Shown here one piece after another: positions 49,530-61,660 of a DNA stretch of 64,000 nucleotides. The notes under the pieces were generated by a model, which was not told the origin of the DNA, searched no databases, and saw nothing but the letters and a program-made list of their open reading frames with translations. This stretch comes from Epiperipatus broadwayi (taxonomy: Eukaryota > Onychophora > Udeonychophora > Euonychophora > Peripatidae): assembly GCA_028023455.1 (NCBI GenBank), contig JAQFVV010012434.1, positions 4,616,264 through 4,680,263 of the forward strand, written 5' to 3'. Positions within the stretch are counted from its first letter, which is position 1. Every line of letters starts with the position of its first letter. Both the position numbers and the translations under genes were made by a program.

Positions 49530-51000
49530 ACCATTATCAGTCTACTGCAGGATGATCTCTTTAAGTTCAATCCATCTTACCTGATCTCTAGCCTCTCTTT
49601 TCCATATCACCACACACTTTCTTATTTCATCTATTCATCTCATATGGTTTTTTTCTGGGCTTTTTACAATCTCTTGGAATCCAGTTTAAGATTTCAACTT
49701 TCCATCTATTATCATATCTTTTAGCAATATATCCAGCCCAACTTCACTTCATTCTCTTAATGTCAGTAACACCTGTTTGTTTTCTTAGTCATGTATTTCA
49801 TTTTCAATCTCTTCTTGTTACTCTTAATATATATATCTCTCCATACTTATTTGAGTGGTCTGAAGTCTCTGTAATGCTCTTCTGTTAAGTGTACAAGCCT
49901 CAGAATAATAAGTAATAACTGGTAAAACACATTTATTAAAAATGTTCTTTTTCAAACACATAGACATATTTCCTTTTAATATTAAGTTATTTCTACCAAA
50001 AGCACTCCAACCAAGTTTAATTCTATTATTAATTTCATACATTATGTTTTCATATGTAGTAATTGTCTGATCAAGGTATTTGCAGTTGTTAACTTCTTTT
50101 AACTCATCATTATCAATCTTTATTTTCATCTGTTGAGAAAATCCGTTAAATATTGCTTTAATCTTTTTAATTACTTTTAGTCTTACTTTCATGCTTGCAT
50201 CTGATAACTCTAGCAACATTTTCTGAAACTGTGAAGTATTATTTGAAAAAAATACACTACATCATATGCAAAATCTAGATGACTTAAATAATCTCCATTT
50301 ATTTTTATTCCTTTAATTTACCATTTTAAACCACATATTTCCTGCAGCATAGCTGTAAAAAGTTTTGGAGATATGGAGTCATTCTGTTTTAGATCTTTAC
50401 CAATGTTAACTTTTTAGTATCATTATGTAATCTAATTGTTTCTGTTGCATTTTATAAATATTTTTTTAGAATATGACAATTTCCTGGTCTATGCTTTAAT
50501 GATCCAATCATTTAATCACTGAAGAAATGCTTATAGAAACAAATGTTTTTTTTTATTTTACAAATCCAAAGCATAGAGACAACACATATTCATTGGTCCT
50601 TCTATAAGTTCTCTCAATATTTGAATATAATTCACTATACTAAAACCACTTTTAAATCTAGTTGTTCTTTTTGTTGGTTGAAATCCAAAGTTTTCTGTAG
50701 ACAAGTTGTAATTATCTTAATAAAAATTTTATATAAAACTGATAAAAGGCTGATATGTCTGTAATATCTATTAATATTAATATTGTAATCTTTCAGTCAT
50801 CTGGTACATCTTTATCATTTAGACATTTCGTATATAGCTTCATCAAAAAAAAAACTTCTATTTCTTCACCTGCTTCTTTTAAGATACCAATTATAATTCT
50901 ATCATTACCTGGAACTTTTATGCATAAATTTAATTGCATGCATCACTTCATTTAAAATCCTGGGCAATTCACAAGACAAAATAGCTGTAGAAGGTAGTTG
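49530..51000 (-). pseudogene. RTE LINE reverse transcriptase relic
   Basis: The longest piece (50219-49824) reads LSDASMKVRLKVIKKIKAIF, KIKIDNDELKEVNNCKYLDQ, then INNRIKLGWSAFGRNNLILK and VLPVITYYSEACTLNRRALQ. It corresponds to the RT thumb and following region of copy 1 (SYKYLGQIINTDGNIMEEIN, ILKGNMPICLKRMVFNKCVL). The catalytic FADD segment, expected near 50290, is broken by frameshifts (plus-strand AAATCTAGATGACTTAAATA region). The C-terminal 200 bp retain the match but no open frame. Confidence 0.8.
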
Positions 51001-51010
51001 TTCTTTTTAA

Positions 51011-51600
51011 CTATAAAATTTTTGATAGAACTACATATTTCATGATGTTTTTTTTTCTTATTGCAGATATAAGTTTCCTATCAATACCCAAATGTTGTCT
51101 TAAATTATTGAAACTTTTATTATTTTCTATAGTTTTGCTCACTAATTCACAATTATACTTTCTTATATCAGTATCAACTCTTTGTTGCACCATTTAACAA
51201 AATTCAAAATATTCAATCTTTCTTAATGCATCATTTTTATGTATTTTCATATTCCTTCTTTTTTCCTAAATTCTCTAGTCTCTGTAGAAATTTTATTGCT
51301 CAATTGTTACATTTTTCTAGCAGCTATCTTTGTTGTAGTTTTTAAAAGTATGTCAATTGTATTCTTATTGATTACAATGAAATATGAATCATGTTTATAA
51401 TCTGCTAATATTTGAAAAAAATTTGCAAATTCTAATTTAAATTCATTAAAATATTTCTGAAGATTAGGAATATTAATTGTGAATATTGTTTTTCTTAATA
51501 ATTTTTCTCTCTCTAGTTTTGCATTAACATGTATCTTACATCTCATTATTCGCTGATCATTTCGTGTGTTGAATTAAGAACATGTATTTTTCATTAATCA
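51011..51600 (-). pseudogene. RTE LINE linker region relic
   Basis: Two open pieces, 51546-51307 (RCKIHVNAKLEREKLLRKTI, FNEFKLEFANFFQIL) and 51193-51011 (MVQQRVDTDIRKYNCELVSK, LRQHLGIDRKLISAIRKKN), lie between endonuclease and RT. The second matches 31740-32000 in copy 1. The region is basic and likely nucleic-acid binding in the intact element. Confidence 0.75.
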
Positions 51601-51702
51601 AAATATAGTCCAATTCTGTGCTATACTTTATTTGGATACTTCCATATCCATTTTATTTTAACATTTTTCTCAAAAAAAAAAAAAATTCATAATATAAAGT
51701 TT

Positions 51703-52005
51703 TTATTTTTCTGCAAAATGCATAAGTTTATGTCCTCTCTCATTTCTATTACCATAACCAAATTTACCTACAGCACTTTCATTTTTCAATTGTTTACCAA
51801 TGTTAGCATTAAAGTCTTCCATAATAATTTTAAAATGTTGTTTGGTCTGATCAAATGCCTTTTGTACTCTCATATAAAAATCCTCTACTATTTCATCATT
51901 ATAAAAACTTGTTGGGACATAAACATGAATTACCTGCATTTGGTACCCACTATTAAATTGAATAACAAATCTTACCACTCTGTCTAATTCACCATCAATC
52001 TCCAC
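51703..52005 (-). pseudogene. RTE LINE APE endonuclease, C-terminal part
   Basis: This 100-codon frame holds VIHVYVPTSFYNDEIVEDFY and IIMEDFNANIGKQL, where the DFNANIG motif is the conserved Asp/Asn catalytic segment of apurinic-type LINE endonucleases. It then has KFGYGNRNERGHKLMHFAEK, a typical RTE continuation. The intact enzyme nicks target DNA to prime reverse transcription. The frame breaks on both sides. Confidence 0.85.
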
Positions 52006-52040
52006 AATGTTGTACTTTCATTTTTTATTTATAATAAATC

Positions 52041-52373
52041 CTACTTCACTTGTACTTTTAATGTTTGTGCCTTTGTAGTAGAGTACATGTCCACTTTTAA
52101 ACCAATTATCTCTTCATCTTTTCTTCTAACTTCCCAAAGTCCAATAATGTCCCTATTAATATGAGACAATTCTTCCAAGTCTTGCAATATTCCTTCACTT
52201 GAAAGCGTTATGCAGTTGCAAGTATCTAAATATAAGATCATCATCAAATGGTAGCCTAAGTTTACAATCAGAGGAATCTTAATACACTCTGCCTTTGACC
52301 ACCAACTGTTGCCTTGGCTGGTGAGATTATAGCCTTCTGAGAATAAGAACCATGATTTATTTTTGGCTGTCAT
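52041..52373 (-). pseudogene. RTE LINE APE endonuclease, N-terminal part
   Basis: The frame contains DLEELSHINRDIIGLWEVRR followed by KDEEIIGLKVDMYST. This corresponds to the I-x-x-L-x-E-V/T segment that carries the catalytic Glu (WEVRR) of the APE fold. The preceding residues (TCNCITLSSEGI) fit the start of the domain. A frameshift near 52020 separates it from the following part. Confidence 0.8.
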
Positions 52374-52429
52374 AATTGTAAATATCTATTTTTTATTTTT
52401 TTCCATTCACACATACATTCAGTCTGCCT

Positions 52430-52570
52430 TCAAGAAAACTCATCTAATATTTCAGTTAAGCTATCAGGCAACAGAAGAAAGACCATGGTATTTCTTAATC
52501 TTAAACTCAGAGATAAAAAGGCAATAAACTCACCACACTGACTAATGCTGTTGTTGAACAGCTCATCCAT
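52430..52570 (-). CDS. small ORF (46 codons), unrecognised
   Basis: Minus strand, ATG at 52570. It reads MDELFNNSISQCGEFIAFLS, a hydrophobic LSLRLRNTMVFLLLPDSL stretch, then TEILDEFS and stop TGA at 52430-52432. It lies just upstream of the LINE endonuclease and in the same orientation, so it could be a leader part of that LINE. It could also be an independent short frame. Its composition is less AT-driven than nearby chance frames. Confidence 0.25.
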   Translation of the reverse strand: MDELFNNSISQCGEFIAFLSLSLRLRNTMVFLLLPDSLTEILDEFS

Positions 52571-52906
52571 GTTCTTATATTATATAAATAATCATATAGT
52601 AGTAACAATTGTAATGACAAAAACGTATGGAATGGTCTTTAGGAATTTGCCCTACACGCTTCCTTTAAAGCCTCCAAGAGGAATCAAAGGGTCTCCTTTC
52701 AGTTAACGGCAAACTTTTAAATTTACGGCAGTGTATTTTATAAGCTAATTTACATTCTGTATTGTGCTAATTTAATGGAATAATAATTTTCATTTTTGAT
52801 ACTAACACAAAAAATTGGCTTATTCGAAGAGTGTTTATTCTTTTTTTATTTTATTTATAAATCAATATATAATCATTTTTAAACGTTTTACCAGAAAAAA
52901 TTACAA

Positions 52907-52966
52907 TGTTCTATTATAGAGAGCTTTTATTTGCTGAGCAAACTAAAGGCTCTCTATAATAGAACA
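52907..52966. repeat. 60-bp near-perfect hairpin
   Basis: TGTTCTATTATAGAGAGC and its exact inverse GCTCTCTATAATAGAACA enclose an inner pair TTTGCT / AGCAAA. Nearly the whole 60 bp folds with only two or three bulges. It could be a tiny foldback element or a small-RNA-like hairpin. Confidence 0.8.
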
Positions 52967-55739
52967 CTAAATATATATGTTAATTAATCTTTAATGTAAA
53001 AAAAAAAAAACAATTAATAGAAACTTTATATATGTATGTGTGACTTAACGATAAACCTTTCTTAAATTAATCTTAGGAAAAAGTGCACACTCTTTCAAAA
53101 AGAAAAAATTGCGTTTGGAAAAAAATTGAAAACAAATTTGCAAATATTAAAAATAATCCCGTAATAACTAACCAATCATATCATAAACTTTAAAAAAATT
53201 TTTTTTTTTTTCAAAATAATCTTTATTTGCGCTAATATAGAGTTCATGTTTACAATCATGTAAAATGTTAAAACGGAATATTATAAATAAAATATTATGC
53301 TGATTACAAACTTAGAAACCAGAGATTTAAATAACCTAATATCACTTTAATTAAGTTCGATTGTCTACAAATGTAGATAGATAAAGTACGGTCCGAAAGA
53401 TTTTTATTAAATTTATTTATTGACGTGGATATCATTGTGACGTATATATATATTTTTAGCGTAACTGTAAAAAAAAAAACGATTTATTAAGTTTTATATT
53501 AATTGAAAAGTATACTTTACATTTATTTTCAACAAATTAAAATAAAACGGGAAATCACTGATCACCTTTTCTAATGCTAATTTAGATTTACATGGTATAT
53601 ATTGAATGATTGTTAGACAACGTGATACTGTATTTTACCTCGAGATATAATTTAAATTGATATGGGAAGGGGGAAACTCGATCGATATATTTTTATAATT
53701 TCTTTTTTTTTACTTTTATTATGGTCAGCCTATAGTTTTTTTTTTTTTTTTGCCGGAGTTAAATCCTTTTTGATTCTTTTTTTTTTTTAAAAAAAAAAAA
53801 ATCTTTGGTTGACGTCAGAAAATTTTCAGCGCTATAATCTATACGAGTGTTATTTAAAAAAAAAAAAAAGCTTATCACACAAGTTTTGGATATGAAATTT
53901 ATAAAATAAATATATTCAAACAAATATGTTTTATTTTGCAATTAAATTTGTGGGAAGAAAATGTCTATTATGTTGTAAGCATATATGTTTGCTTACATGT
54001 GTAAACTCTTCATTAAGAACATGATACAGATCTAAATATTAAAATAGCAAAAAGTGTTAAGGCGATAAAAAACATGGCAAACTATCACCAGGATGATAAA
54101 GTGTAATCATTTTATCATACTTAATCTGTCTTCTGGCAAAAAACTCACCAGGTATATGTTTACTCTTGTCCGTGTAAGAAATAGACTTTCTTTTTTAATT
54201 ATTATTATTATTATTATAGTTAATTTTACATTTATTTTTAATTTAGATATGATTTTAAATAACACTTTATTGAAAACCATGCTTAAATAAAATTTGAAGG
54301 ACTCTTATAGTGTGTTAGGTAATATATTATACATTACATGCACGACTGAACATTGAATCTTGATTTTTTTTTTTTCAAGTTTTAAGAAGTATGGGTTGTT
54401 TTATATATATATATATAACTGTCCCATAGCTAACTAATAATTGTTCAATAAATGATTCGTAAATATAAAAAAATAAAGAAATAAATGATTCGTCTACTTG
54501 TTATAGGTAGTACATAAAACATAAATCTTCACCACCTAATAAATATTGTCTTCACTGAAGAACTCTTGCTTTGAACTGAGCTATTTAAAATCTGTTATAT
54601 ATTTTCCCATATTTAATCTATTTATAGAAACTTACATTTTATTAGTGATTTATTTTTTTGCAAATACAAGGTAATTTTATAACAAATTAAAAACGAAGAT
54701 TAGGAAATTTTTAATTTACTAATTCTAAATCTCTTTTTTTATAATAATTCATATGAATCAATAAACTTAGTATTGAACAGAAAATATATATTGGTACAAT
54801 TATCTTTAATGCATATTTTATAATGTTAAAAAAAATCATTTGATGGAAAGAATTAAATATATTTAATCATTATCAATAATAGTTATTCTTAGGCTCAATT
54901 TGTTTTATAATTAATAAAAATGATATATATATAAAATATGCAGGCTCTCTCTCTCGCTTCAACATATGTTTGACTGAGGTTAAGTTATCTTACTTCACCC
55001 TTTATTCTTTGTAAATCTGAGTGAAATAAAATTATAAGACTGGATGTTATTAGTTCAATATGGATTTATATTTATAGCACTATTAAAAAGTGTTCTATTC
55101 CGCCATATTTTGATTTTTAAAACTGAAATGTATATATATGTAGTTTAGAAAACATCTTTTAATATCTCTATATTATAGGCAAATCGTTATTTATATATAT
55201 ATTCCTTTTGTCCTATACATTAAGACATGTTTTCAAGAAAGTAAAATTTTGTTTATCTATATAATTTTTATATCTACGGTTTCTCACAATATAGAGACAC
55301 TTTTGATAAAACTATTTATTATTCAGGTATTCCAATTTCAGCTAAATAAACCTTACTTTTTTTAGAAAAATTGCAAAGATGCATAGAATTTTTTTTCTAA
55401 AGACAATCCAGGTAATAATTATTCACTAATTTATCTAGCTATTATTAATTAGACAATAAATTTACCAAATTATTCGGGTTGGTCCGATCAAAATGACGTT
55501 CTGATTGTTAATTTAAAAAATAGATTGTAATATGATACACTCTTTAATCATTGTTGCAGGAGATAATATCCACTTTATATACAGAGCTTTATTTTGAACA
55601 AAGTTAAAACAGCTAATGTATAATAAAAAAGGGTATCAAAAAATAATTTTATTTTGAAATTACAATGAATTTTTTCATATAATTTTTTATCAATAACTTA
55701 ATTTTGAACAAAAACATTAACATTGTAAAACATACTAAT
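52967..55739. other. AT-rich non-coding stretch
   Basis: No gene recognised. Long A and T homopolymers (53740, 53780-53800, 53860) and a short AAT run (54206-54219) are present. Minor CpG-bearing patches at 53380-53460 and 53800-53850 have no further support. Confidence 0.5.
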
Positions 55740-56515
55740 ATATATAAATTACCAACAAAGTTTAAGATTACAAGCAATTAAATTACCAATAATAAATTTA
55801 TCTGAGCTTGGCATCACATTAAATAATTTAAGCATAAATTGTCCAAATGATTATTTTATGTCACATAATACCAATCTTAAACTTTCTGTAAATGTAATGC
55901 TTGAATTCCAATGCAATATACAAACTTCAATTACTTTGAATACTAATACAAAATCAAACTTTAAAAGTGTAAAATAATTACTAACCTCATCTAGTATTAT
56001 TATACATTATAATAACACAATAAATAAATTTTAAGATGTTAAACTCTTATTATAAATTATTATGACATTTTAAATAATAAATATTTTTTAAAATTAATTA
56101 ATCTATTATAATATAAACCAAAGCTTTACACAACTAAAGTAGAATTACAACATCACAGTTTAATATTAGTCTTTTAAAAAAATACTAATCTCAGCAAGCT
56201 TAGCATCCTATTAAAATAATCAAGTATAAGTTTTCTTATATGATCATTTTATGATTTACAACATCATCTTTAACTAATTGTGAATCCAATGTTTTAATTA
56301 CAATACAATATACAGATATAAATGCAATGTATACTGCATTGAAATTCAAGCATAATATTCACAACCAGTTAAAAATTAATATTGTAAGCTATGAAATAAT
56401 CATAATCGAGAGTTTATGCTTGATTACCTTAGTGTGATGTCAAAACTGGTAAGATTTGTGCTGGAGATGCTGATTGGTTGTAATCTTAAGCTTTGTTGAT
56501 ATATTTAAATATTAT
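55740..56515. repeat. decayed interspersed repeat with inverted ends (family of 8.4-9.2 kb)
   Basis: The left end ACCAACAAAGTTTAAGATTA and CTTGGCATCAC is the inverted counterpart of GTGATGTCAAAACTGG and TAATCTTAAGCTTTGTTGAT at 56442-56510. Internal modules around ATGATTATTTTATG and ATACCAATCTTAAAC recur at 56232. It is shared with 8370-9180 and probably an old DNA transposon remnant. Confidence 0.45.
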
Positions 56516-56541
56516 TTGCAGTTTAGCTTTGGAAATATTTG

Positions 56542-56556
<15 letters not shown>

Positions 56557-56580
<24 letters not shown>

Positions 56581-56581
56581 A
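56557..56581. repeat. (TG)n microsatellite
   Basis: About 25 bp of TG following a short TA run. Confidence 0.95.
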
Positions 56582-56630
56582 AAATAAAGTTACTGTTAGC
56601 ACTAACTGAAATAATTATACAAATATCTAG

Positions 56631-56787
56631 ACCATTATACAATTACAAATATTCAGTAACACCCTCTGTTTAAAAGTCTATATCTCAATAATAGCAAATT
56701 TCAAAATGATACCATTTTGAGATTCGCTATTATTGAGATATATACTTTTAAACAGAGGGCATTACTGAATATTTGTAATTGTATAAT

Positions 56788-56790
<3 letters not shown>
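56631..56790. repeat. 160-bp hairpin with 78-bp arms
   Basis: The left arm (ACCATTATACAATTACAAAT ... TTTCAAAATG) and right arm (CATTTTGAGATTCGCTATTA ... ATTGTATAATGGT) pair with very few mismatches around a 4-nt centre. It ends directly at a TA tract. The CCCTCTGTTTAAAAG motif is loosely shared with the foldback at 57380. It may be a miniature foldback element. Confidence 0.85.

Positions 56791-56791
<1 letters not shown>

Positions 56792-56851
<60 letters not shown>
56792..56851. repeat. (TA)n microsatellite
   Basis: About 60 bp of perfect alternating TA, immediately after the hairpin. Confidence 0.97.
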
Positions 56852-56852
<1 letters not shown>

Positions 56853-57384
56853 CAAAATCCAAAGTAAATAGCATAATATAATGCAATAAAGTATTTCATT
56901 GTTCTATATTTTATTTTATTTTATTTCTTTGTTATTGCATATGTTATAATCAATTAAAATTTTATTTATTAATATGGGTAAGATTATTAAAATAAAATTA
57001 TATTTTTCTTGAAAATTCTTTCATACAAATAATTTTACTTATAAAATTTCCCATTTATTAGTTATGAGTTACATGATTATGTTTAAAATAAACTAAATGC
57101 CTTTTGAAAGGGATATAAATTAATTATAACTGCATCAATATTTGCAGAAAATGTGTTAAAAATATGTCACTTCAAAGAAATAAGTCCTTCCAATGTGATC
57201 ATAGTTGAAGATGCATCTGCTTGCTATTATACTGAAAAATATACCTATTGTTCCAAGAATTAGTAGATGCAAATAAAAGTTTATTTTATTTAGAAGTTAA
57301 AAATTATTTTTAACACTACTAAATACTAAAATACGGAGTATTATATATATGTAATATGTTCAAATCATCCAAAATGTTATGATT

Positions 57385-57472
57385 TTTCAGCAGTGGCCTC
57401 TGTGAATAAATATAAAGTCTGTTTGAAGTTTAGATTTTAGATTTATACACAGAGGGCATTGGTGAAAAACAA
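57385..57472. repeat. small inverted repeat
   Basis: TTCAGCAGTGGCCTCTGTGA and ATAAAT are mirrored by ATTTATACACAGAGGGCATT with GGTGAA. The AGAGGGCATT end resembles the 56631-56790 hairpin. Confidence 0.5.
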
Positions 57473-57540
57473 TGTTTGAGATTTGAATATTTTAGATTTA
57501 AATTTTCAGCTAACGATATGGACTGAGATATTTTCATATA

Positions 57541-57625
57541 TATATATTATTTACTACATGGAATCTCCCGAAAATAATAGTATGAAATCATCGTTTATCC
57601 GGGGGAATATTATAATTAATATATA
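57541..57625. repeat. fragment of foldback element F3
   Basis: TTTACTACATGGAATCTCCC, GAAAATAATAGTATGAAATC and ATCGTTTATCC match the reverse complement of 43290-43370 and extend outside the F3 hairpin. It is a terminal piece only. Confidence 0.6.
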
Positions 57626-59254
57626 GATATATAGGAAAGACCACTACTTAAAAACTTTATAATTAAAGCAGAACTCGAGAAAAACTATAAAACAAGAGGG
57701 ATAAAATGTACATTAGATACATATTGATATGGATAATATAGCATACTAAAAAACTATCAATCTAATAAAAAACATATTTATAATATGTATATAACAGTTC
57801 AAAAGATCAGTAAATAACCATGATAATAATAATAAAAAAGGCAAAAGCCATAGATGCAAAAATATGATCAGAACGGAAAAAAAAATAATAATTCTAATTT
57901 AAATAAATTATGTTATTTGCTTGGTGATATTTAAAAACTATCTATTGAATGATTTTTTTTTTTTTTTTTTTCCAGATTAATTAGCGAGAGAAGGGGAAAA
58001 TTTATAGGAATCAAATAAAAAAAAAATCTATGCAACTTCTAACAATGAATAATCTTAGCAGAAATAATATTCAACTAGCTTTTAGAGCAACAAAGAAATG
58101 CTACAAAAAAAAAAAATTAACTATATAGGTGAAATACCATTAGTGGAAAATTTTTCATTCCAGGTCTTTTTGGATTTGTAATTTTATTGGATTATGTACA
58201 CCCAAACTTTGTTAAAAGTGTAAATAAATAATCGTTTTTTTTACTTGTCTTTTTTATATTGCTTTTTCCTTTCAATTTTATTTGGGAAAATGTGGATCGA
58301 TTATTTTACTTGTTATAAAATATTAAAGTTTTGTTTATATAATAAAAGTTATAGAATAACAGATATTCATTTGTAATAATAATGTGACTAACTAATGTAA
58401 AGTTATAGTTCTATACGAACTATACAATATAAAATAAAATCATTTGATTTTTTCACTTTATACAGAATGAATATAAGCAGTCTTTTTTTCCTATTATTTT
58501 AGTACTATCTATTCTAGGCTGAAATAATTAATAGTTATCAGTTGGTGATGTAATTTTAATCCCGTTTTCATACCAGTTACAGGCTTTTCTCTTTATCAAT
58601 AAAAACTGTTTAAGAAAGACTGCTTTGAGAAATTAAGCAAATAAGCATTAAAAAAAAGACTCAAATCCATTATGATCTGAAGTACTACAATATAAACAGA
58701 AAATATCAATCCATGTAAATGTGTTGAGATCGAATAGAATATTCATATTATAAATTAAAAATTCATCTTCAATTATTTTCTAATGGTTCCTAATATTATT
58801 AAATATGACAATACCACTACTCATGTTTGCGACAATTAAACCTTCTAAAAGATGATGCTTATTCTACTGTGATCAATATTGATTCTGAGTACTTCTATTG
58901 GGTGCTTATCATGTACTAATTATGGCTTGTGAATAATTAACCAAGATATCTGCATAGACTCATTAATTCATACAGTTTATATATTGTACTTTTCTGAGCT
59001 GTGTCAGTCAGAATAACTAATAGTATCATCTAAGTTAAGTAAACTTGTTATTCTTCTATTCAAAAAGTTTGCTTTTATAATTAATTTGCTTATGTGATAG
59101 TAAAACTTTTGGAATCTAGAAATATTTGCTGTAATGGCTGATTTCGATATTAGTGATTTATCAGAAAGAGTGTAGTTCTTGTCAAAAATGGGAGATTCAT
59201 ATTATTATTCTTTTCTTTGGAATCAAATATAGCTAATATATAAAGTATATAACA
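57626..59254. other. AT-rich non-coding stretch
   Basis: No gene recognised; T19 run near 57953. Confidence 0.5.
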
Positions 59255-59257
59255 TCA

Positions 59258-59400
59258 GTTGTATTTATATTTTGCACTATTTCCATCATCTAATATTAAG
59301 TATTGAATGTCTTTAAAAAATATTTAACATTATTTAAATTGTTCAATTACATTCAACTGTTAGTAATAGCACCGAGATTAGTTTATGTACATTATTTAGA
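59258..59400. repeat. partial copy of foldback element F2
   Basis: ATTTATATTTTGCACTATTT, CCATCATCTAATATTAAGTA and TTGAATGTCTTTA match the F2 left arm. CATTCAACTGTTAGTAATAG with GTTTATGTACA match its internal tandem unit. Only one unit is present and there is no right arm. Confidence 0.65.
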
Positions 59401-59439
59401 GAGGTGTTATTTTCCTCTCTTCTTCAGGTACTGTTGGTT

Positions 59440-59545
59440 TGACTAGTGACAGTACTAGCATGGTAATCAAACTGAGACTCTTAGATTCTTGAATATTGGA
59501 TTTTAAAGTAACACTCTAACTAACTGAGCCATTTTACCAAAGGCA
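59440..59545 (-). mobile_element. decayed tRNA-derived SINE-like repeat, different family
   Basis: On the minus strand TGGCTCAGTTAGTTAGAGTG resembles a Pol III A box in tRNA context. About 40 bp later AGTTTGATTACC is a worn B box (GGTTCGATTCC type). It is not the same family as the SINEs at 35-48 kb. No tail or target duplication is seen. Confidence 0.45.
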
Positions 59546-60222
59546 ACAGTCAATAGAAATTTCATATATTTATCTATGAGGCTCCTCTTGATTTCTCCAC
59601 TTTTTCCTAAGAGTAAAGTTGATTGATGGTTTCCATACATTAAGTATAGTTGCTCTAGGTTGACTTATGGGTTTATTTGCCATTGTCATGTGAGCAGCAG
59701 CTATTTTGAATTTTCTTTTTTGTAGCTTTTCTTTTCTAACCAATATTGTTATATTTTTCCAATTGAACATATGTTATTTTTTGTAAAGATATTCAATATA
59801 TTAATATTAGATTACAAAAATAGTTCAATATATAAATACAACTAAAATACCATCATCACAAATCTTTATAAAAACACTATTTATAATCAATTTTTGTTCA
59901 TATTTAAATTAAAATACTTATTTTCCAAACTGTTCTTGCATATGTAAGCAGAGAATATGCCAGTAGAACATTTATCAAAAATGCATTAAAAGTTGGGTTT
60001 TATAAATACATTATTGATATTTCAGTATGCACTAGACAAAAAAAAGGGGTCAGTCTTTATATTATTTTTCAATTTTAATGAAAATCTTTATAAATTGGAG
60101 TCATTAATAAATGAAAAATAATCTAAGTTTTCTCAACATCTTTAGCAGTCTCATCTATATAGTTTATCTTAAATACTTTCCTGGTTAAATGAGTAGAAAT
60201 ATAAAATACACAATAAAATAAA
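59546..60222. other. AT-rich non-coding stretch
   Basis: The minus frame 59570-59770 (66 codons, basic: KKRKFKIAAAHMTMANKP) lies in a mildly GC-richer patch. I recognise no domain and see no splice borders. Confidence 0.35.
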
Positions 60223-60404
60223 ATTGTAATTTCCGATTTTTCTTCACTATTGATAATAATGTAATATTAAATACCCTTAACGTATATAGTGAAATTAAAT
60301 TCAACGATTATATTAATATTTCTTAAGGCTAAGCGCTTTCAGAGCTTTCACTCATATTCATAGCCTTTTAACGTAGTAATTTATGCAAATCTATGCAAGC
60401 TTAT

Positions 60405-61660
60405 TTATATTGTCCATCTCTTTGAAATGGAAAAGCATGTGTCTCTCCTGTTTATTGCTTTTAAATCTCTTGATATATACCATGCTTCTTTCACCTTCCT
60501 TTTGATGTCATTTCTTTCAGTTGTAATTATCCTAGCATTTGCAGGTTCGAATTCATGATTAGCCTCTATTTGGTGGTCCACAAATACTGAGCTGCCTTCG
60601 TTTGTTCTTAATACTCTTTTATATAAGTATTTATGCTGAGCCACTCTGTTGTTTATAGTGGCCCGAGTCTCACCATAGTATACTGCACCGCAGTCCGCTT
60701 GAGGGCATGCCAACCTGTACACAACATGTGGTGTTGATTGTAGGTCAATTTTGTCCTTAGAATTGTTCAAAATCCTGTTGGTGTTTGGAGGGGTTCGAAA
60801 ACCTACTGTAAATTCATTTTGCAATTTTTTGACCAGTTTTCTAGCAATGTTAGGAATATATGGCAGACATATGCGTTGTTTTTTGTCCTTACTAGGTTTG
60901 GTTATGTTTTCATAAAATGTTTTAATTCTTCTGTTGTTGGTTATTAAATCATAACCAACCTTCATCAGATCATTAACATATTGGTTAATATTAATTCTTC
61001 TTTCTTCTTCATATTTGCACAAATGGTAATTCCTAAACAAAAAGGCAGAAAGCCCTGCCAATTTGTGGGCCCTCGGTGTTTTCGATTTAGTATGGATGTA
61101 TCCTCTAATATTTAATGGTTTTACTTTCATGTTGTAATCAATGCATCTATGTGTTCTAGTTATTATTAGGTCCAAATAATTAATTGTATTAAGCTCACTC
61201 TCTTCAGTGCAGTTAAATATTAAGTTGGTATGTGCCTGCAGTTCATCTTGAATGGCTTTTATTATAAGTTTAGGTGCTGCAATGAAAATGTCATCTACAT
61301 ACCTACAATAAATTAATCCATGTGTTTGTTCTTGGAACTTTGATATAATCTTGCTTTCAAAATAACCGATTACAATACTAGATACAATGCCACTCATAGG
61401 CAGTCCCATCGGCCATCCATTATTCATCCTATACCATCTATTTTCAAATGTCGCAAATATGTTCTCATCCAACCAATTCATGAAGTCAATGATAAAATCA
61501 ATTTTCTGTTCAGGACAATGATTATTTTGAAGCTCTTCTTTAATTATCCTGATTGAACCTTTTCTATTAATCGATCTGTAGAGTTCAGATATATCTATGG
61601 CTGCTATATTGAAACTGTCACAGATGGCTGCATTTTTAATTAAGTCTACAAACTCAAAGA
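60405..61660 (-). pseudogene. Penelope-like RT C-terminal half plus GIY-YIG endonuclease
   Basis: Counting from the Met at 61481 (358 codons): GLPMSG at 26-31 is the RT motif ahead of the active site, and CRYVDDIF at 59-66 carries the catalytic YVDD. A thumb-like region follows, then a GIY-YIG domain at about 253-340 with VVYRLACP, AVYYGETRATINNRVAQHK and KEAWYISRDL. C259, C264, H303 and H309 could form the Cys/His finger typical of Penelope-like endonucleases. The frame stays open upstream of this Met (IIDFMNWL) to a frameshift near 61660. In the live element this protein copies the RNA and cuts the target. This stretch itself is undamaged; the break lies at its N side. Confidence 0.9.

Larger units (their letters stand above)
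49511..52380 (-). mobile_element. RTE-type LINE, copy 2, longer but heavily mutated
   Basis: Minus strand, 2.9 kb, with the order APE endonuclease (52373-51703), linker (about 51600-51011), RT (about 50960-49824) and C-terminal region (to 49530), then a GAT-rich tail (GGTTGACAGTGATGATAA) as in copy 1. Alignment with copy 1 over 49.5-51.3 kb is clear. Many frameshifts and stops make it non-functional and older than copy 1. Its upstream end is taken at the start of the endonuclease similarity. Confidence 0.85.
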
